Assembly (NCBI RefSeq): GCF_963664415.1
Contig: NZ_OY761443.1
Location: 1-64,000 of the forward strand
Reading direction: 5' to 3'
Source of the DNA: an uncultured Desulfobacter sp.
GTDB lineage: Bacteria > Desulfobacterota > Desulfobacteria > Desulfobacterales > Desulfobacteraceae
Length of the DNA: 64,000 nt
Shown piece by piece: positions 7,714-16,732 of this stretch. The translations under genes were made by a program, and so were the position numbers. How positions within the stretch are numbered: the first letter of the stretch is position 1; each line of letters opens with the position of its first letter. The notes under the pieces are model-generated. The model saw nothing but the letters and a program-made list of their open reading frames with translations, had not been told where the DNA came from and made no database searches.

Positions 7714-8859
7714 TCAATGCCCGGCGCACAATGTCCGGTGATAGAGAGACTCAAGCAGTTCTGGAGAAACTGGTTTATTTGCTGCGACAGCTGCCGCCCG
7801 AACCTGAGATAAAAGCACTTGGGCGGCAGCTGCATCAATATTTATATTGCGGTGGGCCAGGACATCTTTAATGACTGCCGACCCGGAATGCACCCCTAAA
7901 ACCATTTGCCTTGAGTTGCGCCTGCCCACCTGTGTGGGATCATATAATTCATAGGACTGTGCGTTTTTTAACAGGCCGGCACAGTGGATGCCCGATTCAT
8001 GGGAAAATATTCGTGACCCGACAATAGGTTTGGCCGCATGAATCTGCTGGCCTGAAAATCTTGCCACGGTATTACACAATTGGGTGAGCCCTGATAGGCG
8101 CATATTGCTCTTTCTGGCGCCAATACCAAACAGGGCCATGGCCGTTTCCTCGAGGGGGGCATTGCCTGCCCGTTCCCCGAGTCCGTTCACTGTAATGCTG
8201 ATGGCTTTGGCCCCTGCATCCACTGCAGACACGGCATTGGCTGTAGCCATACCAAGATCGTTATGCCCGTGGAATTCCAAAGCCAGGCCGGGTAACCGGA
8301 TCAAAAGCGTTTCGATCATATCCATTAGGGCGGACGGGGTGATCATCCCCACAGTATCGGCAAGCCGCACCCGATGAACCCTTGATTCAACGGCAGTCTG
8401 ACAGAACGATAAAAGAAATCCCATGTCCGTTCGAGTCGCGTCCTGGGCACCCACAGAGACCTGATCAAAATATTGCCTTGCGAATCTTACAGTGTCATGC
8501 AGGGTTTCAAGCACCCAGTTCTCATCTTTTTCAAAGGTCTTGAGTAAAATGGACGAGGTGGGGAAGCTGATGTGAACGCCGGGCGTGTTGCACCCGATTG
8601 CCAGTTCAATATCTTTTTTGACCGCACGGCACCAGCAGGTAAGCATGGTTGGCAGGTTCAACTGAGCAATGGCTTCAATCTCCCGACATGCAAACTCCCC
8701 CATGGCAGGGATACCCACTTCGATCTCGTCAACGCCGCATTCAGCAAGCAGGCCGGCAATGGTTAATTTTTCCAGGGGTCGGAAAAAGACACCCGGGGCC
8801 TGCTCCCCGTCCCGAAGGGTGGTGTCCACCATCCAGACCCTTAGATCATCGGCTTTCAT
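7714..8859 (-). CDS. nifV: NifV, homocitrate synthase
   Basis: NifV condenses acetyl-CoA and 2-oxoglutarate to R-homocitrate, the organic ligand of FeMo-co. It is 381 aa and belongs to the DRE-TIM metallolyase family. DTTLRDGEQAPGV (about 12-24) holds the DRE-type active site, and EFHGHNDLGMATANAV (about 193-208) carries the metal-binding HxH-type motif (HGHND) and the second synthase signature. Its start codon overlaps the ferredoxin stop (TAATG at 8859), so it is the last gene of nif copy 2. 2-Isopropylmalate synthase is the main alternative, but the nif context and short length favour NifV. Confidence 0.9.
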   Translation of the reverse strand: MKADDLRVWMVDTTLRDGEQAPGVFFRPLEKLTIAGLLAECGVDEIEVGIPAMGEFACREIEAIAQLNLPTMLTCWCRAVKKDIELAIGCNTPGVHISFPTSSILLKTFEKDENWVLETLHDTVRFARQYFDQVSVGAQDATRTDMGFLLSFCQTAVESRVHRVRLADTVGMITPSALMDMIETLLIRLPGLALEFHGHNDLGMATANAVSAVDAGAKAISITVNGLGERAGNAPLEETAMALFGIGARKSNMRLSGLTQLCNTVARFSGQQIHAAKPIVGSRIFSHESGIHCAGLLKNAQSYELYDPTQVGRRNSRQMVLGVHSGSAVIKDVLAHRNINIDAAAAQVLLSQVRAAAVAANKPVSPELLESLYHRTLCAGH

Positions 8860-9164
8860 TACAATAAATAATCCTCTGCCACTTCACCGTCCTCCATGGC
8901 ATCCAAAATGGCGTCAATTGCCTCTTCGTTCTCCACGTGCCCATACCAGATATTATCGGGATAAATTACCATGACAGGACCGTCATCACACTGTTTCAGA
9001 CAGCAGGTTGAAGAGACCAGAACCTCTTCGAGCCCTCTGTCAATCACTTCATTTTCAATATAGGCCAAAAAATCTCCAGACCCTTTTCTGTGACATTTAC
9101 CTTTGGGTTCTCCGCTGGGACGAAAACTTGCGCATACGAGGATGTGTTTTTCCGGCTTATTCAT
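8859..9164 (-). CDS. Thioredoxin-like [2Fe-2S] ferredoxin of the nif operon
   Basis: This 101-aa Shethna-type ferredoxin has Cys11 and Cys24 (12 residues apart) and a C-terminal pair Cys55 and Cys59 with Cys54 adjacent, the pattern of thioredoxin-fold [2Fe-2S] ferredoxins. Such proteins occur in many nif operons and are thought to donate electrons or help cofactor assembly or protection; the exact role here is inference. It overlaps nifV by a TAATG and follows nifB after a 162-bp gap containing a palindromic repeat. Its expected counterpart in nif copy 1 would lie beyond the left window edge. Confidence 0.85.
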   Translation of the reverse strand: MNKPEKHILVCASFRPSGEPKGKCHRKGSGDFLAYIENEVIDRGLEEVLVSSTCCLKQCDDGPVMVIYPDNIWYGHVENEEAIDAILDAMEDGEVAEDYLL

Positions 9165-9245
9165 TTTTTCTCCTTAAAAATTTTATTTTTTTATTTGGTT
9201 ATATATTCAATTTGTTTTCAAGCTTGGTCATAACACCGGCTACTT

Positions 9246-9316
9246 GTAGGTTGGGTTGAACGAAGTGAAACCCAACAACTTATGGATATTGGGTTTCGTT
9301 CCTCAACCCAACCTAC
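9246..9316. repeat. REP-like palindrome between ferredoxin gene and nifB
   Basis: GTAGGTTGGGTTGA (9246-9259) is repeated in inverted form at 9303-9316, and the inner parts (CGAAGTGAAACCCAA against TTGGGTTTCGTTCC) also pair. The whole forms one long hairpin. GTAGGTTGGGTTGA-type palindromes are known as dispersed REP-like sequences in many bacterial genomes. It could act as a transcript-stabilising or attenuating structure in the nif mRNA, but no function is shown. Confidence 0.75.
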
Positions 9317-9326
9317 CGGACTCGAT

Positions 9327-10646
9327 TTATATACATCCGGTTCCTGTGCCGCGACATTCTCCACAGGAGGTCTGAGACCGGACAAGCAGATGATTTAAGG
9401 AGTCCCCTTTTTTCAAGGCCATGAGTACAAGATCAATCATGCCGTTCACCTCGTAGATGGTAAAGCCCATGGTGCTCAGAATTTTTTTAGGCGCATCCCC
9501 CGCGCCGGACACAAGAATAGTGTGGCAGTCTTTAATGGTCCGGGCAAGATTGGTCCATCCGGCATTGCCGGAACCGCTTTTAGGCAAGGTTCTTGTTTCC
9601 ACGAGCCTGGGGACTTCATGACCTAAGTCATAGATGAGCAGCTCCGTGGCTTCGCCCAAGGGCTGATTGATCAACGCACCTTCCCTGGTAGCCAAGGCCA
9701 CATAAGGCCGAGATGCGGGATCATTATACGCATCGAAATCTTCCTTAACAGCGTCTTCACGGCCATACCTTGACGCTCTGGATAGAGGGATTGGGGTTGT
9801 GGCGTGATATCTGAGCCGATCCATGAGTTTCACGTTCATGGGATCATCCAGCAGGCCGACGGCATCAGCCCGGCAGCGTTTACAATGGGTCATCTGGGGC
9901 ACAAATACCTGGGCGGCTTTTCTGAGTTCCTTAACCAAATCCTTGCCCGGTTCTTTCATGTCTTCAAATTTTGAACCTTTGGTGGGGAAATAGGGCATGA
10001 TGTTAAAAATATCCACATTCATTTCACCCATTTTTCTTGCCACCTCTACGATGTGATCTTCGTTGATACCCGGCAACAGTATGGAATTGACCTTGACCCT
10101 GATATTGCGTTTTTTAAGGCCTTCAACCGCGTCAAGCTGACGGCTTAACAGCAATTTCACACCCTCGGTCGGACCGATGGAACGCTTTTTGTCCCTGACC
10201 CATGAATAAATTTTTGCACCGACTTCAGGATTCACCGCGTTAATGGTGATGCTCACGTGGGTGGTATTGATGGCTTTTAAATCATCCAGGTAGGGATGAA
10301 TATTCATGCCGTTGGTGGCCACGCACAAAAGCATTTCAGGGTAAGCGGCACGTACCTTGTTCAAGGTTTCCATGGTTTTGTCTCCGTTGGCAAAGGGATC
10401 ACCGGGACCTGCAATGCCCACCACGGATGTGTTGGGTTTGGCCGCAACCACTTCTGCCAGATAGGCCATGGCCTGGTCTGGACTTAAAATAGAGGAAGTC
10501 ACGCCTGGGCGGCTTTCATTGACGCAGTCAAACTTTCTATTACAAAAATTACACTGGATGTTACAGGCCGGTGCAACAGGAAGGTGGACACGGCCAAAAC
10601 TCTTACAGGATTTTTTATTAAAACAGGGATGGTTATCTAAATTCAT
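9327..10646 (-). CDS. nifB: NifB, FeMo-cofactor radical SAM synthase with NifX-type domain (copy 2, intact)
   Basis: NifB builds NifB-co from two [4Fe-4S] clusters using S-adenosylmethionine. It is 439 aa. The radical SAM cysteines are 28, 32 and 35 (ACNIQCNFC), followed by GIAGPGDPFANGD (SAM-binding region). Further conserved pieces are ILLPGINEDH and HCKRCRADAVG. From about residue 310 a NifX/NafY-like cofactor-binding domain follows, ending in a Cys-rich tail (CGECRGTGTGC). It lies 164 bp downstream of nifN. It is the only complete nifB in the window, so both nif copies may depend on it. Confidence 0.95.
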   Translation of the reverse strand: MNLDNHPCFNKKSCKSFGRVHLPVAPACNIQCNFCNRKFDCVNESRPGVTSSILSPDQAMAYLAEVVAAKPNTSVVGIAGPGDPFANGDKTMETLNKVRAAYPEMLLCVATNGMNIHPYLDDLKAINTTHVSITINAVNPEVGAKIYSWVRDKKRSIGPTEGVKLLLSRQLDAVEGLKKRNIRVKVNSILLPGINEDHIVEVARKMGEMNVDIFNIMPYFPTKGSKFEDMKEPGKDLVKELRKAAQVFVPQMTHCKRCRADAVGLLDDPMNVKLMDRLRYHATTPIPLSRASRYGREDAVKEDFDAYNDPASRPYVALATREGALINQPLGEATELLIYDLGHEVPRLVETRTLPKSGSGNAGWTNLARTIKDCHTILVSGAGDAPKKILSTMGFTIYEVNGMIDLVLMALKKGDSLNHLLVRSQTSCGECRGTGTGCI

Positions 10647-10691
10647 CGTTATCTTTCCTTATTTAGTTTCTATAGAAAAATGGTCAATTTT

Positions 10692-10792
10692 GTTCGAGTT
10701 CGAGGCGGACAAAAATTTTAACCGGAGGAATGTATATAATATTTCGAGGATTAAAATTTTTGCCCAACGAAGAAATCGGGCAAAAGGGGCTG
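10692..10792. mobile_element. 101-bp palindromic MITE-like insertion between nifN and nifB (copy 2)
   Basis: Nif copy 1 serves as the empty site: there GGTCAATTTT runs straight into CTACG, while here about 100 bases are inserted and flanked by T-runs on both sides. The inserted piece contains the inverted repeat CAAAAATTTTAA (10710-10721) and TTAAAATTTTTG (10751-10762), with related outer ends (GTTCGAGGCGG against CCCAACGAAGAAATCGGGC). It encodes nothing. A shorter element of similar design lies at 57456-57517. Confidence 0.75.
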
Positions 10793-10810
10793 TTTTTCTA
10801 CGGGAACTAT

Positions 10811-12223
10811 TTACATATATGAGTATCCTATCCTGGACTCGGTCTGTTTTGCCGTTAAAATTGCATTGACGATATTGTCAAACAACTGCTGGGCCCCTTT
10901 GTAACCGACGTGCAGGATGCGAGCACCCCCTACCCGGTCATGGATGGGAAATCCAACCCTGACCAAGGGGATTTTCAGCCGTCTTGCCATGGCATATCCC
11001 TTGGAATTGCCGATGATGATTTCAGGCCGCAAGTCTTCAGGCATGGCGGCAGCGGTCTCTTCCATGCAGGTAAAGTCCATGTCATTCTGGATGATAATCT
11101 GTTCAATGAGGGTTTCAGGCAACGTCTGTTCAAGGGCGGCTTTAAAGGTTTTGCTTTTACCGCCGGAAGCACAGAGCACAGGGATGATGCCAACTTCGGC
11201 AAGGAAGCCGGCCATGGAGACAACAAAATCCTCTTCCCCGTAAATCAAGGCTCGTTTTTTAGCTACATATTTATTGCCGTCCACATAAGCATCCACAAGG
11301 CGCCATTTCTCTTTTCTGTACCGCTCGGGTACAGGCCTGCCCGAAATCTGGGACAGAATATCCAAAAAACGATCCGTGGCCTTGACCCCGATGGGAATGG
11401 GCAGACGCGTACAGGGGACGCCAAAACGTTCGTTCAAAATATCTGCCGCAGTTACCTGGCCATTTTCTGCGGCCAGGGCCAGCACTGCGCCAAACTCCAT
11501 ACTGTGCACGGCCACATTCATCCTTTCAATAGCCGAAATGGGCGTCCCCCCTTTCTGGATGGCCTGGTATTCCTGCCATGAAGGCCCTTCCAGCCGTTCG
11601 GAATAATCGGGCAAAACGGCCACAGGGGTATGAAAATCTTCAAAAATATCTTTTAAATGCCGCAGATCTTCGTTGGAGAGCATACCGGGAAACAAATTGA
11701 CTTTTTTCTTTTTCTTGGGCCTGTAAGCAATTCTTTTACCTATAGGGTTAAACCGATCTACCACCGCGGCCACAGCACCATGGAATCCGTCCACATGGGT
11801 GCCGGCGTAGGCGGGTGTGGAGACATGGACCAAGGCCGTGCCATTGATGGTATTGCCCATGCTGTTTAATATTAACCGGACATCATCGCCAATGGTTTCG
11901 GACAGGCAGGTGGTGGCAATACCGATCATGCTCGGGGCATACTGGCGTGCCACGTTTTCAATAGCCAGCTTCAGGTTGGCTCCGCCGCCGAATACGGCTG
12001 TTTCCTCGGTGAAGTTGGATGAGGCAATATCCACAGGCTCCTTGAAATGGGAAATCAGGTATCGCCGCATATAGGTTGAACACCCCTGAGAGCCGTGAAG
12101 CAGGGGTACGCAGCCTTCAATGCCCTGGAACACCAGGGTGGCCCCTAAGGGGGTGCACATTTTACATGCATTCTGGGTAGGGGTATATGACGGGGTCTCT
12201 TTATACGGTCTGCCCGGGGTCAT
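10811..12223 (-). CDS. nifN: NifN, FeMo-cofactor scaffold subunit (copy 2)
   Basis: This is the partner of NifE in the NifEN scaffold, 470 aa, near-identical to copy 1. It has the same PLLHGSQGC, FGGGANLKLAIENVARQY and TTCLSETIGDDV blocks. The ATG at 12223 overlaps the nifE stop (ATGA, 12220-12223), which supports this start over longer in-frame ones. Differences from copy 1 are scattered conservative changes, with no sign of decay. The gap to nifB downstream is 164 bp, against 63 bp in copy 1, because of the palindromic insertion. Confidence 0.93.
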   Translation of the reverse strand: MTPGRPYKETPSYTPTQNACKMCTPLGATLVFQGIEGCVPLLHGSQGCSTYMRRYLISHFKEPVDIASSNFTEETAVFGGGANLKLAIENVARQYAPSMIGIATTCLSETIGDDVRLILNSMGNTINGTALVHVSTPAYAGTHVDGFHGAVAAVVDRFNPIGKRIAYRPKKKKKVNLFPGMLSNEDLRHLKDIFEDFHTPVAVLPDYSERLEGPSWQEYQAIQKGGTPISAIERMNVAVHSMEFGAVLALAAENGQVTAADILNERFGVPCTRLPIPIGVKATDRFLDILSQISGRPVPERYRKEKWRLVDAYVDGNKYVAKKRALIYGEEDFVVSMAGFLAEVGIIPVLCASGGKSKTFKAALEQTLPETLIEQIIIQNDMDFTCMEETAAAMPEDLRPEIIIGNSKGYAMARRLKIPLVRVGFPIHDRVGGARILHVGYKGAQQLFDNIVNAILTAKQTESRIGYSYM

Positions 12224-13596
12224 ATCACACCTCCCTGTCCAGTTGGTTTCTGCCGCCTGGGCACAAGATCCCATACCGGACTTGTAACGGTGCCATGGAC
12301 TTCTTTTGCAAAATTGACCATGCCTTCAAAGCCGACCAAAGGGATTTTTCGTTCGTGGTTATGGTCGCAGAACCCGATACCCATTTTATAGGCAATGGGC
12401 CTTTCCTTAACGCCGCCGATGAATAGGTCCGCATCCTTTTCAACGGAATACTTGGCAAGCTCCAGAGGGTTTGAATCGTCTACGATGACCGTACCCTCAT
12501 TGCACATCTGCCTGAGCACTTCGTAATCCTCCTTGGTGCCGGTCTGTGAACCGGCCAGCACCACTTCCATGCCCAGGGTTTTCAACGCCTTGATCATGGA
12601 AAAACCCTTGAACGCGCCGCCTACGTATATGGATGCCTTCTTACCTTCAAGGTCTTTTTTCATGGCTTCCAGGGTGGGGACAATGGCCTGAACCTCCTTT
12701 TTAATCAGCTCCTGGGTCCTTTTTAAAATCTCAGGATTTTCCTTAAAGTGTACCGCCACCTGGTACAGGGCATCCGAGGTATCTTCAATGCCGAAATAGG
12801 AGACCCTTATATAAGGGATGCCGTACTCTTTTTCCATCTGCTTAGCAAGATGAGTCACGGACCCTGAACACTGAACCACGTTCAGGGCGGCATTTCTTGC
12901 CTGCTGGACCTCTTCCACCCGGCCGTCACCGGTGATCACCGAGACCACCTTGACCCCCATGGCTTCATAATATTTTTTGATAATCCATGTTTCTCCGCCA
13001 ATATTGAATTCACCCAGAATATTAATGGAGTCGGGAATGGTGACCCGGGGGGTCTTGTTTCTTTCAATCAGACTGAACAAGGCGTCACAGGCCGCCTTGT
13101 ATCCGTCTTTTTTGGTGCCTTTAAATCCTTCGGAGTGGACAGCGATGACAGGAATGTGGGTCTCTTCTTCGACCTGGCGGCAGACCGCGTCCACGTCATC
13201 ACCAATAATACCCACAATGCAGGTACAATATATAAAAGCGGCTTTGGGTGAATATTTTTCAATAAGCTCCAGCAATGCTTTTTTCAGCTTTTTTTCGCCG
13301 CCATAAATAATATCGGTCTCAGACAGATCCGTTGAAAAACTCATCCGGTGAAGCTCCGGGCCCGAAGATTGAGCCCCTCTGATGTCCCAAGTATAGGAGG
13401 CGCACCCAATGGGGCCGTGAATCAGGTGCAAGGCGTCGGCAATGGGGTAAAGCACCACCCGGGAGCCGCAGAATACGCAGGCCCGCTGGCTGACTGCACC
13501 GGCCAGACTCTTGGTTTCACATTCCATCTCAAAGGGCTGTTTACCCTTCTGATAAATCTGTTTTTCTCTCTGTTTGAGTACCGATATGGAGGTCAT
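12220..13596 (-). CDS. nifE: NifE, FeMo-cofactor scaffold subunit (copy 2)
   Basis: This is the NifD-like subunit of the NifEN scaffold, 458 aa, with the same length, cysteine blocks and C-terminal FCDHNHERKIPLVGFEGM region as copy 1. It begins 15 bp after the nifK stop and is coupled to nifN by an ATGA overlap. Changes against copy 1 are few and mostly conservative (for example NKAPQ to NKTPR near residue 183), consistent with a fairly recent duplication followed by selection to keep both copies. Confidence 0.94.
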   Translation of the reverse strand: MTSISVLKQREKQIYQKGKQPFEMECETKSLAGAVSQRACVFCGSRVVLYPIADALHLIHGPIGCASYTWDIRGAQSSGPELHRMSFSTDLSETDIIYGGEKKLKKALLELIEKYSPKAAFIYCTCIVGIIGDDVDAVCRQVEEETHIPVIAVHSEGFKGTKKDGYKAACDALFSLIERNKTPRVTIPDSINILGEFNIGGETWIIKKYYEAMGVKVVSVITGDGRVEEVQQARNAALNVVQCSGSVTHLAKQMEKEYGIPYIRVSYFGIEDTSDALYQVAVHFKENPEILKRTQELIKKEVQAIVPTLEAMKKDLEGKKASIYVGGAFKGFSMIKALKTLGMEVVLAGSQTGTKEDYEVLRQMCNEGTVIVDDSNPLELAKYSVEKDADLFIGGVKERPIAYKMGIGFCDHNHERKIPLVGFEGMVNFAKEVHGTVTSPVWDLVPRRQKPTGQGGVI

Positions 13597-13611
13597 TTTA
13601 TTTATCCTTTA

Positions 13612-14988
13612 CTATTCTACCAGTTCAAAACGTTCTTCGGGCGCATCCCGATCCGTGCGGTCCATCAGGGCACCCAGGATTTTAATCAGGAACTGCAGCC
13701 CGCCTTTGTATCCCACTGTGGGAACGTAGGAGTGGCCGATCCGGTCCAGGATGGGGAAGCCGTGGCGTACAAACGGGATGTCTTCGTCCCGGGCGATGTA
13801 TTTGCCGTATGTGTTGCAGATCAGCAGGTCCACAGGTTCGTTTTTGATCAACTGATGCAGGTGGTACAGGTCGCTTTTAAGCTCAACGTTGATCTCGTCT
13901 CCGAACCGGGCAGTGATCTCTTTAATCCGTTTGACAAATGCTTTTCCCGGGGTGCCGGTGACGATATGAACCGGTTTCATGCCCATGGTGACAAAAAATT
14001 CGGTCAGGGAGATGAGCTGGTCCGGATCACCGGCCAGGGCCACTTTTTTACCATACAAATGGGGTTGCATGTCTGAGATGATATCCAGCAGACGTCCGCG
14101 GTCCCGGGTGATGGAGTCCGGTACGGAGACACCGCCCATTGTACGAAGCGCATCAACGAACCGGTCCGTAGCCAGCAGGCCAATGGGCAGGTCCAGCACC
14201 TGACAGGGGACCTTGTACTGGGTGTCAAGGGATTTTACCGCATCAGCCGAAGCCCAGGCGCCAAGCCCGATGGAACCCATGCTGTCACCAGCGCTCTTTA
14301 TATCACTGATACTTGTTCCGCCCTTTGGAAACATGACAAATTTTCCGGTGAGCGGTCCGTTAAGAATGCCGGAGGTGTCCGGAAAAACGATGGAATCAAT
14401 GCCCAGGGTGCGGGCTATATCTTTTATTTCAGTCATGTCCGCCGGTTCCACAAATCCGGGAACAATATTGACTCTGCCGTTGGATTTGCCGGTCTTTTCA
14501 GAAAGCTGAAGCGCCATGGCATTGACCATATTGGAAAAACCCGTAACATGGGAGCCTACATAACCCGGCGTAGCCGTATGAATTATATATTTGCCTTCGG
14601 GGACTGTGCCGTCTTTTTTGGCCTTTTTGACAATCTGGTTCACGTCGTCGCCAATGGTTTCCGACAGACAGGTGGTGTTAATCGCAACCATGTCCGGGTC
14701 ATAGGTGGTGAATATGGTTAAAAGGCCCTGGATCAAGTTGGCCTGACCGCCAAATACCGATGCCCCTTCAGTAAAAGAGGAGGTGGCCGCCATGACGGGT
14801 TCACGGTAATGACGGGACAGGGTAGACCTGTGGTAGGCGCAGCAACCCTGGGACCCATGACTGTGAGGCAAACAGCCATGGACGCCTAAGGCCGCATACA
14901 TGGCTCCGATGGGCTGGCAGGTCTTGGCCGGATTAACAACCAGGGTTTTTCTTTCTCTAATCTCTTTGGGTGTATGTCGAAGCAGCAT
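13612..14988 (-). CDS. nifK: NifK, nitrogenase MoFe protein beta subunit (copy 2)
   Basis: This beta subunit of the MoFe protein is 458 aa, the short form without the Azotobacter-type N-terminal extension. The P-cluster cysteines lie in NPAKTCQPIG, HSHGSQGCC and NTTCLSETIGDD. It differs from copy 1 more visibly than NifH does, for example GVHGCLPHSH in place of GIHACLPHSH and many changes in the middle region. It keeps the same length and all ligands, so both are probably functional. It follows nifD by 78 bp. Confidence 0.94.
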   Translation of the reverse strand: MLLRHTPKEIRERKTLVVNPAKTCQPIGAMYAALGVHGCLPHSHGSQGCCAYHRSTLSRHYREPVMAATSSFTEGASVFGGQANLIQGLLTIFTTYDPDMVAINTTCLSETIGDDVNQIVKKAKKDGTVPEGKYIIHTATPGYVGSHVTGFSNMVNAMALQLSEKTGKSNGRVNIVPGFVEPADMTEIKDIARTLGIDSIVFPDTSGILNGPLTGKFVMFPKGGTSISDIKSAGDSMGSIGLGAWASADAVKSLDTQYKVPCQVLDLPIGLLATDRFVDALRTMGGVSVPDSITRDRGRLLDIISDMQPHLYGKKVALAGDPDQLISLTEFFVTMGMKPVHIVTGTPGKAFVKRIKEITARFGDEINVELKSDLYHLHQLIKNEPVDLLICNTYGKYIARDEDIPFVRHGFPILDRIGHSYVPTVGYKGGLQFLIKILGALMDRTDRDAPEERFELVE

Positions 14989-15066
14989 AAATTTCTCCTG
15001 TTGCTTTTTTATCTATATTTTCAACTATTCATATTGATGGCTATATGCCAAATCAGCCCATGGCCG

Positions 15067-16698
15067 TTATTCCCCAACGTATTTGGCGGACAACTCAGGA
15101 GCTTTTTGCCAGGGTGCTTCCAGGTACTCCCAGACGTTGGCGTTCAGCATGCGGTCGATTTCATCACAGAAATTCACAAAACCTTTGAATACCGCATAGG
15201 GACCACCTGTATCATAAGAGTGGAGCTGCTTCATGGGAATGCCGTGCTTCTGGACGGTGTATTTTTCCTTGATACCGGCACAGAAGATATCAGGCTTGTA
15301 CATTTCGATAATGGTATCTGTCTCATGCTGGGAGATATCGTCTATCATCATGGAGTTCTCGACCATATCGTATTTCATGCCGTCATATTCCTTAAACGGA
15401 AAACCCTTTTCTTCCAGGGCCTTCATCTCTTCTTCGGTTTTTCTGGGGTTATACCGGGTCTCGTCCGGTTCGATTTCCAGCTCCTCAATATTTCTGGAGT
15501 CCGCATCAATTTTAATGGTCGGAATGATGTCACGGCCTTCGTAATCATCCCTGTGGGCGAATTCGTATCCTGCGGAAAGCACTTCCATCCCCATGGCCCT
15601 GAACAGTTCCTGGTAATGGTGGGCCCTGGAACCTCCCACAAACATCATGGCGCTCTTACCCTCGCATCGGGGTTTAACTTCTTTGATTTTAGCTTCAACC
15701 GGCACCATCTCTTCGGCAATCACCTCTTCCACCCGGTCAATGAGTTCTTGATCGCCAAAATAAGCGGCAATCTTGCGCAGGCTGCGTGCAGTTGACGTCG
15801 GCCCTAAAAAACTGACTTTTATCCAGGGGATACCATACTTTAGCTCAAGCATGTCGGCCACATAGTTGATTGAACGATGACACATGACCGTATTCAGGTC
15901 TGCGGTGTGGCAGTTGGCAAACTGGTTATAGGTGGAGTTGCCGGAAAAAGTGGAAATCAGATCAATACCGCATTTATTGAGCAATTCTTCAATGATGAAG
16001 CCGTCCCCGCCGATATTGTATTCGCCCAGCAAATTTATTTTGTATTTGGCGTCTTTGACTGTATCATCCAAGCCCACAACATGGGTAAAAATGGCGTTAT
16101 TGGCAATGTGATGGCCGGCGGATTGGCTCACGCCCTTATAGCCTTCACAGGAGAATCCCCAGATGTTGATGCCCAGCTTTTCTTTCATCTCTCTTGCCAC
16201 GGCATGGATATCGTCACCGATCAGACCCACCGGACAGGTTGAAAAAATTGAGATTGCTTTGGGCTTAAAAAGGTCATACGCTTCCTGGAGAGCTGCTTTC
16301 AGTTTCTTTTCCCCGCCGAAAACAATGTCTTCGTCCTGCATGTCCGTGGAAAAGCAGTATGTCATAAAATTTTCGGAATCATCTGATGGGGGTCGCGTCT
16401 GGTTGCGCCGGGTCAACCATGAATAGAATCCGCAGCCGATGGGACCGTGGGTTAAATTGATGATATCCCGGGTCGGACCCATGATAACGCCTTTGCAGCC
16501 GGCATAGCAGCATCCCCTCTGGGTGATGATGCCCGGGACGGTCCTGACATTGGCCGCTATCTGAAGACTGCCTTTATCTTCGCCGGTCACTGGTGTGAGC
16601 TGTTTAGCGCGTTTTCGTGCCACTTTGGGCGGATACTTTGCCAATATTGTTTTTTTTATCTCTTCCGCGTTAGCGGTGATGGTTCGTTCACCTGTCAT
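15067..16698 (-). CDS. nifD: NifD, nitrogenase MoFe protein alpha subunit (copy 2)
   Basis: This catalytic subunit is 543 aa, nine residues longer than copy 1 because of an extra C-terminal tail (ending SAKYVGE). All ligands are present: P-cluster Cys in QRGC, GPIGC and STCPVGL; FeMo-co Cys in VMCHRSINY; His in KQLHSYDTGG; Gln in GVSQS. It shares the internal insertion of about 60 residues with copy 1. The gene starts 34 bp after the end of the broken nifI2. The sequence just downstream of its stop (around 15020-15060) differs fully from copy 1. Confidence 0.95.
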   Translation of the reverse strand: MTGERTITANAEEIKKTILAKYPPKVARKRAKQLTPVTGEDKGSLQIAANVRTVPGIITQRGCCYAGCKGVIMGPTRDIINLTHGPIGCGFYSWLTRRNQTRPPSDDSENFMTYCFSTDMQDEDIVFGGEKKLKAALQEAYDLFKPKAISIFSTCPVGLIGDDIHAVAREMKEKLGINIWGFSCEGYKGVSQSAGHHIANNAIFTHVVGLDDTVKDAKYKINLLGEYNIGGDGFIIEELLNKCGIDLISTFSGNSTYNQFANCHTADLNTVMCHRSINYVADMLELKYGIPWIKVSFLGPTSTARSLRKIAAYFGDQELIDRVEEVIAEEMVPVEAKIKEVKPRCEGKSAMMFVGGSRAHHYQELFRAMGMEVLSAGYEFAHRDDYEGRDIIPTIKIDADSRNIEELEIEPDETRYNPRKTEEEMKALEEKGFPFKEYDGMKYDMVENSMMIDDISQHETDTIIEMYKPDIFCAGIKEKYTVQKHGIPMKQLHSYDTGGPYAVFKGFVNFCDEIDRMLNANVWEYLEAPWQKAPELSAKYVGE

Positions 16699-16732
16699 AT
16701 GTCTACCCTATCTTTCCTCTCATGTTGTTAGC

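Noticed and set aside
15018..15062. Possible eighth copy of the dispersed structured repeat between nifD and nifK copy 2
   Set aside because: Only CCCATGGCCGTTATT matches. The central stem and the 5' part are absent, so I do not count it.
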